A stretch of DNA of 64,000 nucleotides from Paulinella micropora (lineage: Eukaryota; Cercozoa; Imbricatea; Euglyphida; Paulinellidae). The first letter of the stretch is position 1; each line of letters starts with the position of its first letter. The notes under the pieces were generated by a model. That model was not told the DNA's origin. It searched no databases and saw only the letters and a list, made by a program, of their open reading frames with translations. The position numbers and the translations under genes were made by a program. The DNA lies in the NCBI GenBank assembly GCA_019918135.1, contig WBZZ01004542.1, positions 17,501-81,500 on the forward strand, in the 5' to 3' direction. Below are positions 1 to 10,607 of this stretch, piece after piece.

Positions 1-147
1 GGTAACTCACAACGAGCGTGAACTCCTGAAACCTCGACTTGCGTGTGACATCATCTCCTTAGGGCACACGCTCCTGGGGAGTGTTCTAGTGTTGTCCCGT
101 ATAGTTCAAAAGGGCTCGGCTACCTTTCGGCTTGAACTGGGCACAGA

Positions 148-176
148 CACCAACCACAGCGAGACAGTGGTTGGTG
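148..176. repeat. Short inverted repeat (hairpin)
   Basis: Ten-base arms, caccaaccac at 148-157 and gtggttggtg at 167-176, are perfect reverse complements around a 9-base loop. Function unknown; it could be part of a transposon end or a structured RNA. Confidence 0.6.
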
Positions 177-441
177 TGCAGCTTGGCCGGTGCTGAAAGT
201 TCTTGTCCGGGGTAGTATAGGAGGCCATGGCTTTTCAAGCTAAGCCACGCCCATAGATTAAACATTAAACATTATCTATCGTCTCACCAAATTTTTTTGA
301 GTTTTTACTAATGTCAGATAAATTTCTAGTTTATAATATTAGCTGTATCGCAAATATTGCATTCAGCCTTTATTGCTCGTTAAATAGAATCATTGCATGC
401 CACTTATGTTTGTGTAACAACTTTGCGTTTTCATTTTTGCA

Positions 442-648
442 CCCCCCCCCCCCCCCCCCAACGCTGTTCCCTCACTACGGCCCGCCCATGTTGAACTTTT
501 GAAGTCAACACATATTATAATAAATATAAACTCTCAGAAATAAGCTAAATTAGCTTTCCTAACAAGCTGAGCATGTTGCCCGCTCTGTCTTTTCATCTTT
601 GCATTCCCCTCCCCCCCCCCCCCCCTCCCCAACGCTGTCCCCTCACTG
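442..648. repeat. Poly-C tracts with a repeated downstream motif
   Basis: An 18-base C run at 442-459 and a 15-base C run at 611-625 are each followed within a few bases by aacgctgt and then tcccctcact or a one-base variant. This is a degenerate direct repeat of about 170-base spacing. Both tracts are also preceded by ttcat-ttttgca-like sequence. Confidence 0.6.
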
Positions 649-655
649 CTGCAAC

Positions 656-860
656 AAGAGAAAGAAGAAATCAAACCAGCAAGAAGAAGAAGAAGAAGAA
701 GAAGAAGAAGAAGAAGAACAAGAAGAAGAAGAACAAGAAGAAGAGAAAGAAGAAATCAAACCAGCAAGAAGAAGAAGAAGAAGAAGAAGAAGAAGAAGAA
801 GAAGAAGAAGAAGAAGAACAAGAAGAAGAAGCACCAAAGAAGAAGAAAAAAAAGAGCAGC
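656..860. repeat. GAA/AAG trinucleotide microsatellite
   Basis: About 200 bases of almost pure purine GAA repeat, interrupted by two copies of an aaatcaaaccagc spacer, so the array itself was duplicated once. The strand is all purine on the plus side, which favours triplex DNA. The long Lys/Glu or Leu/Ser open frames here are repeat artefacts. Confidence 0.85.
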
Positions 861-1789
861 CACAATATCCACAACAACCATAACAACAACGGCATGAATA
901 AACAAAACAACAATCAGAGCAACAGAGATATGCTATTAGATGATTTGATCGCTCGCATGGCAGCTGGCTGCATCTAGCTCAACCCCCCCACGCGGTACTA
1001 CTACCAGCTACAGTCCTAACAGCTCACTAAATTTTTTTGAGTTTGCCTTAGCGTCTATGGCGCTGAGGCGTTGATTTTCCTTGTTGCTGTCTTAAGACAG
1101 ATAAGTTTCTAATCTTGCTTACTATTAGTTCTATATTTTGCGTTTATAATTACGTTTGCATGTATTTAAATAGATTTAGTGAGAGTTTTATTTGTGGTAG
1201 GCACACCTGACATCTTATCCTTCCCCCCTCCCCCCCCCCCCCCTGTGTCTCACCCTAGCCTTTCCACCCCATCTGTAGCTAATTACACTATGTAAAGTAA
1301 ATATTTCTGAATATTATTAATAAAAATACTTAGGAATCAAATAAAACAAATTAACGCAGCAGGTTGTGCATGGTGGCAGCTTATTCGTAGTCGCCTACAC
1401 TATGAAAAATTATAAATATTACAGTGTCAGACCGGTTCTCACCCATCTCCGGAGATGAAGCTCAAGTGTATTTCAACTAATAAAAACATCTTTAAATACT
1501 ATTTTAATATGTTTTATAATTAGGAAATTAATTCCCCTTCATTTCCATTCGTTTTGGAAAAGTTTCTGAAAATCATAGGAAAATTTCGGAAAAGCTGACC
1601 CCCCCAAGTTGGGCGAATGTCTAGTTTAATAACTGACTGCCAACTTGCACCACATCAAAACTGTTCTGCGGTTAGCGCATGTCACATAAAGCTGCCAAAG
1701 TTCAGGATTATAACTTATACCAGGTTGCAATCGATCTCCCCTTAACGACAAACGTGACTTGACGAACCGTAGTCAATCTTGGTCCGTTC

Positions 1790-1793
1790 AAGT
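1790..1793. repeat. Target-site duplication, left (AAGT)
   Basis: AAGT directly precedes the left LTR. The same four bases directly follow the right LTR at 57559-57562. A 4-bp duplication is a normal size for Ty3/gypsy integration and shows the two LTRs belong to a single insertion event. Confidence 0.8.
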
Positions 1794-2032
1794 TGTAGGC
1801 ATCACCCCCCGGATAGCAAGTAAAAAGTACCTTTTCCTGGTGACAGGTGCACCAGCTTGTTTTTCAGTATTATTTGTCCGGATTTGGACCTGATGCCATT
1901 TTATTCCTGGTCTGTTGCAGTTTTCCTTTTTGGCTTCACTGAGCTAATACAACGAGACATCATTCTCATCTTTTGAGGACTGTGTTTGGTTGTATTACCG
2001 ACTTTTTACGAGCTATCGTTGGGGGCATTACA
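1794..2032 (+). repeat. 5' LTR of the Ty3/gypsy element
   Basis: Begins TG and ends CA as retroviral-type LTRs do. Nearly identical to 57321-57558; similarity stops sharply at both ends. Differences include gatagcaag versus gatagtcgg near the start and a one-base T-run change in the middle. Confidence 0.88.
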
Positions 2033-2034
2033 TT

Positions 2035-2052
2035 TGGAGTCCACATCACTAG
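2035..2052 (+). other. Putative tRNA primer-binding site
   Basis: TGGAGTCCACATCACTAG starts two bases after the LTR. TGG complements the CCA end of a tRNA, and the position is where a primer-binding site is expected. The tRNA species was not identified. Confidence 0.5.
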
Positions 2053-2818
2053 GGTGATTTCTTTCTGCTTTGCCACACAGGCAACAGAGTGAATTTTCAC
2101 TGACCTGTCTCACACGGGGACGTCAGACGAAAACAAATACTCCAACACAGCTCCCTCATAACTCTTTCACAAAACAAATAATTTGATTGGTCTCAAGCAG
2201 GTGTCTCGTACCCTCTAGCCCAATCAGTATCTGTGTGCTCACAAGGAGACATCAGATACAAACTCTCTGTCGTTCTTGCTGTTCTTACACAGAGACCAAG
2301 GAGAAGGAGGTGGACAGAAGAGTGAAGGAACACACACAAAACACAAACAAGCATATGGACAGGAGCACAACACTCTACCCTTCTAGTTTGTGCATTTATC
2401 TACATTATCTCACACATACCTCAGAGTATTTTTCCAACTCTCTGATCGTTTTCTAAAGGTAGGTCTGAGAACCTATCCGACCGACTGTCGACTTCTCAAG
2501 GAGAGCTTTTCTAGCTTCTCTATTACTATCTGTGTGTAGGTCCAAGTGCCTCATACTAGATACAATATAGAAAAGAAGGAGAAGAAAGTAATCTGAGTAA
2601 GGAGAACAAGAAATCGGAGAAAGTCTCAAAGACAATTTTTCTCAAACAAAAACAAACATACAAACAGTGTTTCATAGAGGGCAGGGAATCTTATCCTACC
2701 CTCTCTATTAGTTTCTCTCTTCACTAGTCAATCGACTGAAGGAGGAACAGAACACAAACGAACAAAAACCAAACATAGGAGCTGACACTGTCCTCCTATT
2801 AATTACTACTACGACATC
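2053..2818 (+). other. Retrotransposon leader, no gene
   Basis: About 770 bases between the primer site and the first gag start. No supported coding sequence. It is rich in cacaca and accaagga-type sequence and would contain the packaging signal of an active element, but no specific signal is recognisable. Confidence 0.5.
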
Positions 2819-3560
2819 ATGTCGACAGAGACCGTCGAAGTGAGTGAATTCTCGGAGGCAGAACAAATAAGAGAAGAAGAAGAAGCAGGAGGAGGAGGAG
2901 GAAGAGGACTGAATGAAGGAGGAGGAGGAGGAGGAGATGAAGGAGTAGGAGGAGGAGTAGAAGAGGGCTGGGATGATGAAGGAAGATATGGAGGAGACGA
3001 AGATGAAGGAGGATTTGAACAAGAAGAGACCTGCCTACACGGGAGGAGGACGAAAAATGATCGACTTGATTCATAGTGATGGAGAGGAGATCACAGTGGA
3101 GGAACAACAGTGGGTGCAAGACCACTTTGACCTCACTAAAGAAGAGTGTGATAACAAGATGGGGGGAGAGAAGGATACCTATGTGTGGATCCCTCAGGAT
3201 CAAAGAAGAGAGAAAAGTCGTGCTAAAAAGGATGTCTATATCCTATTATCAAACACAGCACAGCTCCTCGGCAAACTGGTCTCTGATCCAGAAGAGAGAA
3301 AGAAGATACAGCATATCAAGTTTGGGGACACACACACCCACCTTGAATTACTCGATGCTATCTTTGGGGTGTACACTCAAACCCTGATTTGGGAACGTTC
3401 ATACGGCCCACGATGTGAGGGTTACCTCCAGTACACACACCCAAGAGCAATAGCCAGATTTCTCGCGACTGGTCAGGAGGCAGTCGATGTAACAAAAATG
3501 AAGACCAATCTGGGTTCGAAAAACTCGAGTGGCATATTTCATTTTTTACAATGGAAATAA
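2819..3560 (+). pseudogene. Gag N-terminal region, frameshifted
   Basis: Two overlapping frames make one coding stretch. An ATG at 2819 opens a Glu/Gly-rich acidic leader (to 3076), and from about 3030 a second frame carries a normal-composition protein (RKMIDLIHSDGEEITVEEQQ onward) to 3560. This runs to the start of the main gag frame at 3551, so at least two frame changes separate the leader from the body. The GAGGAG-rich leader makes run-length slippage a likely cause. The globular part has no motif I can name; position and continuity with the next frame are the basis for calling it Gag. Alternatively it is a separate small structural protein. Confidence 0.5.
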
Positions 3561-5455
3561 AGGCCTTGGAGGGGAAGGCAGAGATGGAAAAAAGCATTAA
3601 GGCAGCAGGAGAAACTCATCCTGTGATTGATGAGTTAGAGAAGACCGACAGAGTTCTGACCAAGAGCAGACTGTTGATGGGTGCGTTACTGCACAAGGAG
3701 GCATGGAAGAGATGGATTCCTACCAAGGATCACTCTGTCCTTAAATCACTTAGTAACGCACCACCGGTCGCCAACAAAGCAGGTGTTGACCAATATGTGG
3801 AGAAATATAATGTTCTCAGATCTGCTTCTGAATTGGTGGCCTTTATCACTCATGCTCAAAAGCTGGTGATATCTGAGAAGAAGAAGGCCAAAGAGAATGA
3901 GGAGTTCGAGAAGACGATGAGACTGGAGAGAATGAAAGCAAAAGTGAGTGGTGCAAAGGCACACCCTCCGACATATTTGACCCCACCAGCTCCTGCCCCA
4001 CCAGCCCCTGCACCCTCGGGCTCAACTACGGTGGTGGTCACAAACACGGAGAAGAAGGACAGACAAAATATCATAAATGCCTTCAAGGGGAAGAAAGGAG
4101 GAGTGGCAAGTCTCATGCTATATGCCAAGACGAGCTCAGACAAAGACTCTGATGCTTCGCTTTTGAGCAAGCTCAAAGAGATCAATGCCTGCATGAAGGC
4201 TTTTCCTTGCGACGAAACGCAGGAATACGAGGCCCTTGTTACTGTTTTTGACCAATCTCTAGTCTCGGAGGGATTTGATCTGACACAGTACAAGTTTTTG
4301 AGAAAGAAGGAGGAGATTAAGAGAAACAATGCAACAGGCCTAGACGCTCAGTGTGAACTGGCGGTGGCCACACTCATTTCATATTTTCAATCTCATGGAT
4401 ACCAGCATCTCTGCACTGGTACTCTCATAGGATTTGAAATCTTTGAGACAGTGGCGATGAGTTTGAGGAGTGCTGTTGGCTTGGCGGCGACCCTTACGGA
4501 GGTAGTTTCCTCCTATGGGCTATTCTATGGCCGCAAGTCGATCATCCTCTATTTCTTTTCGGCGTTACACACAGTTAACCCGAGTAAGCTTACTCAGCTC
4601 ATACAACAATGCTCGACGTTTAGCTCAGTGAAGTCCAAGAACTTCCTCGAGACACACGTGTTCGAACATACGGTTCAAAGCGTTGCTCCGTCAGCACTGT
4701 TTCAAGAAGTGATGAGTGCATGCTCAAACATGGACTCGCTCACGGAGGCACATACGGCACAGGCAGGCGGTGTACCTGTTGGCGCACAAGCCACGTACAC
4801 AAACAGAGTTGCCGGTTGGAAGAGACAGAGAGAGCCAGACCTGAAGACCGCATGTTGGAGGTGGTTCGCGGGCTTGCAGTGTAAGGCACAGATGGAGAAC
4901 AGAGACTGCTCTTTCAATCATGATAGGCAGAACCCAACAGCAAGGGCAAATTTTCTGAGCAGGACGGAAGGCAAGGAACCGGGCCCTTTCAATATGCTTC
5001 AGATTGCCGCTGCGAACGAAGGTTGGTACGCCAATATGTGTGATGATGAGGAGTTACGACAGGCAATCATTACCTACATGAAGAGGATGAAGGAGAAGAA
5101 GGAGGAAAGGGAGAGACAAAAGAACTTAAAGGCCTCTCAAAGAGGACGAGAAGGAGGAGCAGGAGCAGGAGGACGAGGAGCAGGAGCAGGAGGAGCAGGA
5201 AGACGAGGAACATGGAGAGGGGCCTCGAGGTGGCAGGGAACCCCTCAGAGAGGAAGAGGAGGAGGTCGGGGATATACCCCTTATGGAGGGAGAGCTGTTC
5301 GAGCTCCAGCCCCCCCACCCAGAGGAGGAGGAGGCTCATGGGCAAGCTCCAACCCGAATTTCGGTCGAGCTCAGGCCTACAACACTGCCTCGGAGACCGA
5401 TACGTCATCCTACCCGGACACTACTCAAGGTAATCGTTTTGAGGTGGTGGAATGA
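3551..5455 (+). CDS. Gag-like protein with CCCH zinc finger and RGG tail
   Basis: A 634-residue frame. Order: a helical N-terminal third, a Pro/Ala linker (about residues 138-155), a long helical core, then a zinc-finger candidate near residue 437 with C-x8-C-x8-C-x3-H spacing (ACWRWFAGLQC...CSFNH), a charged KKEERERQK helix, and an Arg/Gly-rich tail from about residue 535. Ty3-type Gags normally carry a CCHC knuckle; here a CCCH-type finger plus an RGG tail would supply RNA binding. The ATG lies in the overlap with the preceding frame, so the true protein may begin upstream. The stop codon overlaps the start of the next frame as ATGA. Confidence 0.6.
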   Translation: MEIKALEGKAEMEKSIKAAGETHPVIDELEKTDRVLTKSRLLMGALLHKEAWKRWIPTKDHSVLKSLSNAPPVANKAGVDQYVEKYNVLRSASELVAFITHAQKLVISEKKKAKENEEFEKTMRLERMKAKVSGAKAHPPTYLTPPAPAPPAPAPSGSTTVVVTNTEKKDRQNIINAFKGKKGGVASLMLYAKTSSDKDSDASLLSKLKEINACMKAFPCDETQEYEALVTVFDQSLVSEGFDLTQYKFLRKKEEIKRNNATGLDAQCELAVATLISYFQSHGYQHLCTGTLIGFEIFETVAMSLRSAVGLAATLTEVVSSYGLFYGRKSIILYFFSALHTVNPSKLTQLIQQCSTFSSVKSKNFLETHVFEHTVQSVAPSALFQEVMSACSNMDSLTEAHTAQAGGVPVGAQATYTNRVAGWKRQREPDLKTACWRWFAGLQCKAQMENRDCSFNHDRQNPTARANFLSRTEGKEPGPFNMLQIAAANEGWYANMCDDEELRQAIITYMKRMKEKKEERERQKNLKASQRGREGGAGAGGRGAGAGGAGRRGTWRGASRWQGTPQRGRGGGRGYTPYGGRAVRAPAPPPRGGGGSWASSNPNFGRAQAYNTASETDTSSYPDTTQGNRFEVVE

Positions 5456-6472
5456 CTGGAGGGGAAGAAGAGAGGAAGGAGAAGACTGTGAAGTTTAACC
5501 CTAAAGTCACAGTGCTTTCTAATGCTGTTGTGCAGACTGGGCCAACGCTTCCTCTATGTGAAAACAAAGATGTGGGTACACAGAGACTGCAGCCCCAAGG
5601 TAGTCTCATACCCGTTCATACATCACGGTTACCAATGATAACTGATGCAAATAGGAAGGCGAGACTTGCGATGGAGGCGAGGAGGCCGATGGCAGACGTA
5701 TCGCCTCGGCCAAGCAAACAACCACGAACAGACTCAATGTATACGATCGCGGCGGGTGGCGAGCAAAAAGACAATGTGTGTACTCAAGTACCACAAGACA
5801 ATGTCGCTCAAATAGTAAACGCACCAGTACCGCAGAATAATAAAAATGTTAATGAGGTGAAGCAGGAGGAGAAGAAGGAGGAGTTGAAAAACTTAGAGAC
5901 AAGACTCCAAAATTTGGAACGTAAAGTTCTTGTTCTCGCAGCCAATATACACAGGCCCGATGCTCTGTGTTATACGGAACTTTATTGTGAAACATTGAAG
6001 ACAATATTAAAAGTTGGTAATGATACGATGGCGAATATTAATATTGTCGGCCGGAAGTTTTTTAATCGATACCGGGACTGGGTGGACGGAAATATGAAAA
6101 ATTCGACTGGAACTCTGAAGGGAGTGGGTAGCCGGACGGTCATCACGGGAATCATCACATTGACCTTTAAATTAAAATCTGGCTACGATGGGGGCTGTGA
6201 TTGATTGCGCCGCACGGCGAGTGATATATGGAGTAAAAAGAGGAGAAAAGAACGATATTGATCCCTTCAACGCTACTGACTCTTATGAGGCTTATGAGCT
6301 GAGTCTAGCGACGGATCACAAAAAGATGGCCATCGCACATGAGGCACTTGAGGTGTACGTTCACCCCCATGTCGTAAGACCACACTTGGGATTCCCAATT
6401 GTCGGTCCAGGACAGCTCAATCCCAAGTGTGCACTGTCACAGTTCCGACATGCCATTGGCACAAAAAGTCTA
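5452..6472 (+). pseudogene. Retrotransposon protease region of pol, interrupted
   Basis: Starts with an ATG overlapping the gag stop (ATGA at 5452-5455), in the -1 frame relative to gag. After a basic linker and a coiled-coil segment (about residues 135-165) comes a retropepsin-like region: GNDTMANINIVGRKFFNRY, then a hydrophobic strand block. The D-T-M-A replaces the usual D-S/T-G-A, so the catalytic loop is damaged. Near 6190 the frame shifts and resumes with GAVIDCAARRVIYG, the segment that normally follows the ILGxDFL motif, which is missing; some bases have been lost. Coding ends at 6472 where viral DNA begins and resumes at 51741. Confidence 0.6.
6466..6472. repeat. Left junction heptamer AAGTCTA
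   Basis: AAGTCTA occurs here and at 51741-51747, exactly where retrotransposon coding sequence stops and restarts. It is either a 7-bp duplication made on insertion of the viral block or microhomology used in repair. The CTA also supplies the minus-strand TAG stop of viral gene A. Confidence 0.6.
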
Positions 6473-7470
6473 GTAGTTCCGCTCGTCATTATCCGCCAGA
6501 ACCCGTCCCACGTAGACCGACGCGCCGTACCAGTCGTGGCCCAGAAGTGTGCCCGTACACTGCCACGTGGGCAAGGGTTCGTCGGTCCTAGTCACCAGCA
6601 GCCTGAAGCGCCACACGACGCGCTGCTGGCTTCTTTTTTCTTCGCTGCCCGGGGTGGGCCCGTACAGGACGGGCTCCAGCACCAGCCACAAGTGCAGCGT
6701 GACCTCGGGCGGTAATTGGTCCAGGCCAAAGCTCAGGCCTTTCCTCTCCATGTGCACTGTCTCCCCCGGCGCCCAGCGCGTGTGCGAGCCGTCCTCGTCG
6801 GGCCTGGCTTTCTTGAAGGAGGGCAGGGCCCAGATGTTAATCAGCCCCGAGTCCGTGCCCGTGTAGTACACGGGCCCGCGGCGCAGCACGCTGCCGGTCA
6901 TAGCCGGGATGTAGCTCCGCGCGTTGGTCTCCGTGCTTTGTATCTGGTCCAGCACTCCGAGGGGCGTCAGCAGGGTCAGGATAGAGGCGGCCCGGTGGCG
7001 CACGAGCTGCTTGGACGCATTCGCCTTCACCTGCCTGAGCGAGTAGTTTGCGCGGAACAGGTTGATCAGGCACTTGAACGCTTCGTTCGGCGGCCTGTCC
7101 GTCTGTAGCGGCTCGTAATTGCACATGTAATTAATATACGACGGGTTGGTCACGAAACACAGTACGCGGCCGGAGACCGCGGACATAACCTCGGCCGCGT
7201 CCCCCCCCCGTGCCATAGAAGTTGCTGTCGACCTGCACTTCCTGCAGCACGTTCTGGCGGCGGAACCGCGGGTCATCCCGGGTGATGAAGATCTCGGTGT
7301 TAATGGGCGGCTTCATAATAGGGCCCAGCCCGTTTCGTTTGCCCAGGTAATCGTGGCGTTTGGCCGTGAAGCCGAACCTGGCGTCTCGCAGGCGCCTCTC
7401 GCCCTCGAACCAGCCGCTAAAGTCCAGGCTAGGTGTGGCGTTTACAGGCGCCAGCCCCCGCACATCCTTG
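6470..7470 (-). pseudogene. Unknown viral gene A, copy 1 (5' end deleted, frameshift)
   Basis: Minus-strand gene of unrecognised family. This copy holds the C-terminal part, ending GRVLADNDERNY with a TAG that overlaps the left junction. A 9-base C run at 7201-7209 (8 in copy 2) shifts the frame in the middle. The start is missing because a 1547-base segment present in copy 2 is deleted at 7470. Putting both copies side by side, the full gene would be roughly 380 codons. The protein is globular, without membrane segments or zinc motifs, and has a beta-rich C-terminus. Its place among virion genes makes a capsid accessory role (for example a triplex-like protein) possible, but no motif proves it. 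Confidence 0.55.
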
Positions 7471-9097
7471 GACGGAGCACCAACTACGGCAGTTTCTTTA
7501 CGAGCAGCCCGAGTACAGGCCCCGAGAAAGAAAGGAAGGGAAAGGCGACAGCTCGAGCACGCTGGGGTACGCCAGCGTGTTGCGATTTCTGATGCCGGAC
7601 ACGAGTGGCGAATTCCCAGAAATCAAGCCGGGCTCGCGGCAACTGCCCCCCACGCTGCGCGCCAACACCGAGCCCGTGATCCTAGCCAACCCAGGCAGTT
7701 CGGCGCACGCCCAGACGCTGCGGCTGCGCTCCTTGGCGGCGGCCGCCGTCGACAAAAAGTACGGGGAATGGGGACTCAAAACGTACAGATTTGTCGAGCA
7801 GCTGCCGGGCCCGTGGTACTGGAAGACAGAGACGTCCGAAGGTTGGAGCCACCTAGGCTAAACAACAATCGCTACAAAGGGCGAGATCTTCATGCACGGA
7901 TTTATTAAGCCCTCTGCTACAGGCAAGGAGCTCGTGTACCGCTCGGTGGAAGACGCTCCGGGAACTTGCGTTACGGTCCAGCCCATGACGATGGTCCTGT
8001 TTCCTTCACGGGTCTATGTGAAGAATCAAAGCCTAGGGCAGGGGTACTGGCTCCGGGTTTGTTTCAGGTTCTGCCAAGGTCTTGCAAGTCCTTACTTCGG
8101 GGGTTGGTTTGAAGGTGGTAAAACATGGGAACAGAAACTTAAATTTTGCCGGGGGCTCAAGAATACTATTGGCCATGCACCCAAGTACATACGAGACTAT
8201 CTTTTGCATTACGCTTATTACGACGACGAAAAGAAGCTGAACTACGGCAGCCTCCGAGACCTCAAACAAAAGTGGGACTACCGGTTTGCCTCCACCTTGA
8301 AAAGTTTGCCTGAAGCCGAAAAGAGGGACGCGCGGTTCAAGATTCTCTGCGAATTCTTGGATTCGCCAGAACAAAAACAACATCAAAGTGTGCTAGCGCG
8401 CGCGCTGCGCCCTTGGACCAGTCAAAAACAGGACTGCTTTGACAATTTTAACATGCACTGTGATCCCGACGGCAGGATGCAGCCGCTCTACCCAGTAGAG
8501 TGGCTAAGAAAACAAGAAGAAGAGCCGCAAGAACAAAAAGAGGCTGAGCTGCGAAAGCGAAAAGAGGAACTCCTCCAAGCGAATCAACGCGTTCTGTCGT
8601 CCTGGTCCCTCTCGACAGTCTCCCACTACGGCAATTTCGATGGGATGACTGCACCTAAAATATCATTCGAGTACCTGCAGGCCAGCTTCCAGACTGACGA
8701 TTTTATTCAACCCCAATTGCTAGCAGACGCCAAGGCTTGCACACGTTCGGCCGACTGTCTGCTGCCCGGCGTAGGGTTTTACGCGGAAAAGGAGAGCACC
8801 AAGAAGAAACGTTGGCTGGCGCGCCTACCATTCTTCGCGCCCTGCCAGCGGGGTGGAGAGAAATTCTTTCCCCTAGTTACTCCTGAAAATTTACGGAAGG
8901 CCTTTCTAAGTGGCCCGGCGCGATTATCCCCTTCTCCTCCTCCCTCTTCTTCTTCTTCATCATCTTCTTCTGCTTCCTCGTCTTCTGCTTCCTCTGTCCC
9001 TCTATTTTCTTCATCCTCTGCTCCTTCCGTTTCTTCCTCCTCTGCCCCTCTATTTTCTTCCTCCCCTGCTCCTTCCGCTTATGATGCACCACAATAA
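7471..9097 (+). pseudogene. Unknown viral gene B, copy 1 (5' deleted, nonsense)
   Basis: The 5' half is deleted (junction at 7470/7471). The remaining frame starts within GAPTTAV-type out-of-frame sequence; the real frame reads WTEHQLRQFLYEQPEYRPRE and runs to a TAA just before 7862 where copy 2 has AAA. After that stop the same protein continues open to 9097. It contains a charged helical region (QEEEPQEQKEAELRKRKEEL) and ends in a Ser/Pro-rich low-complexity tail encoded by a TCT/TCC microsatellite (8930-9080). The second stop found in copy 2 (38203) is absent here: AAATTT in place of TAATAT. AATAAA at 9147 is a candidate polyadenylation signal. Function unknown. Confidence 0.65.
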
Positions 9098-9285
9098 GAA
9101 GGAAGAGAAAGGCACAGAGAGTCCCCGCACAGAAAACCGTCGTTTTAATAAATATTACTAGCATGGCCTTTGAGTCGGGGGGGGGGGGGGGAGGGGAAGT
9201 GTACGAAAGCCCCCGGGGAAAAGAGCAAAGAAAGTGGTGGGGGGGGGGGCCGAGGATAAAATATGCCCAAGACCGTTGGAAAGTC

Positions 9286-10101
9286 TCACTGGGTGAGGCT
9301 GTAGAAGGCCCAGACGGACAGGCCGCCGCGTCCGCCGTGGGACAGCAAGAAATAAATGAGGTCTTTGAGACCTCTGCGCTCGTCGCTGTTGGGGTGAACC
9401 GGCAGGCAGAGATAAAAAACAAAGTCCCAGACCCCGAAACAGCCGCACCACAGAATGTAAATGACTGCCGGTGCCGGGTGGTGTCTCGAGGCCAGGACCA
9501 GTGGCACCACGGAGAGACAGCGGGCGTAGAGCGCTAGGAACCAAAAGTTCTGCAACGCGATGGTCAGCAACACGAGGCTTCGTTCGTCCTCGGATGATTT
9601 CTGCGCGTTCGATACTAATTCTTTAGTCTCCTCCGCCCTCCCGATTACAGCGGCTCGCCGCGGCCTGCGCAAGCAGCCGAGCGCTCCGTGGTGTGGCAGC
9701 CGATGTTCAAGCACTTGGAAATCTCTGACAAACGCCATCGGTATGATGCTGCTCAGGAAGATAGCCAGCTGACAGAGCCCGATGCTGAGAACAAGCGCGC
9801 CAACCCCGCGTTCCCCGGCCTGGAATAACAGCAGCACCAGCAGCAGCGGAGCGCAGAACACCGCCTCTAGCCACCTGTAAACCTGGAAGCCCTCCCAGCG
9901 GGGCAGCAGCGCGTGCGCTACTAAGACACATAACCCCGCCAGGCTGATGATTTGCAGCGCTAGGGACAGGGCCAGGACGCTAGTATCCGCGTGCTTGCTG
10001 CGGGCTATTTCCCAGCCCAAGATCGAGGCATGCGCTACCTAGGCCAGGACCGCGAAACTGAACAGCACTGGCTGTACCTTGAGTCTACGGCAGTGACACA
10101 T
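9286..10101 (-). pseudogene. Heliorhodopsin-like membrane protein, copy 1 (nonsense)
   Basis: Same 272-codon gene as 39345-40160 but codon 21 is TAG (10039-10041) where copy 2 has TTG, so the first transmembrane segment is cut. Downstream the frame is otherwise intact and the TM3 RWLE and TM7 LSHGGRGGLSVW motifs are the same. See copy 2 for the family argument. Lies tail to tail with gene B, 188 bases apart. Confidence 0.6.
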
Positions 10102-10607
10102 ACCGTGTGAGCTCTCCTTTTGCTTTTCTTTTTGTCTCTCGCGCGCCCCCCGCACACTTGATGCGCGAGAGTGGAGCAAAGGGGGGGGGGGGGGCGGGGT
10201 GGAAAGAGAAAGAAGGGGAGGAGCCAAAGTTGAGCGCGAGTGATTTTTTACTGATTATTTTTTTTCTTTCTCGTTTGGTAGAGGATTTCTTTTTTTTTCT
10301 TGCCTAGTGCGGGGGTTTTGTTCTTTCCAGTAGTCGTTTTTTTTCCTGCCGATTCGCGCACCAGACCCCCCGTTTTCCCTCCCCCCAAGAAAAAAAGTGG
10401 GGGGGGGGGGGAACGGGCAAGAGTTCGACGAGAGTTTTGGGGGGAGGGAGAGAGAGAGGGCTTCGGGGGGACGGGGAAGTTAGGAAGGTAGCTTCTACGA
10501 GAGAGCCAACAAAAAAAGAGGAGACCTCGAGGAAAGAAAAAGGTAGTGTCTGCCTCTGTTGCTTTTTTTTGGGGGTTTTAAACCGCAGAAACGGCTTGGC
10601 CCCGCCC
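10102..10607. other. Intergenic, G-run and T-run rich
   Basis: Space between the starts/ends of two minus-strand genes. No gene seen. Contains a 14-base G run near 10180, several T and G runs near 10260-10460 and AATT-poor GC stretches. Probably holds the upstream region of the heliorhodopsin-like gene; no promoter motif can be singled out. Confidence 0.5.

Larger units (their letters stand above)
1..1789. other. Left host flank, no supported gene
   Basis: No convincing gene. It holds a short hairpin near 150, three poly-C tracts (442-459, 611-625, about 1230-1243), a GAA microsatellite and AT-rich DNA. Two poly-C tracts are followed by the same short sequence (aacgctgtyccctcact), and the motif aaatttttttgagttt recurs near 290 and 1030, so the stretch contains old degenerate direct repeats. 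Open frames at 573-977 and 599-883 are only the GAA repeat read through. The last 180 bases may continue the copia-type element seen beyond 57563, but that match is weak. Confidence 0.6.

Noticed and set aside
573..977. Lys/Glu-rich open frames, several overlapping
   Set aside because: They are a GAA microsatellite read in different frames; no normal-composition protein sequence.
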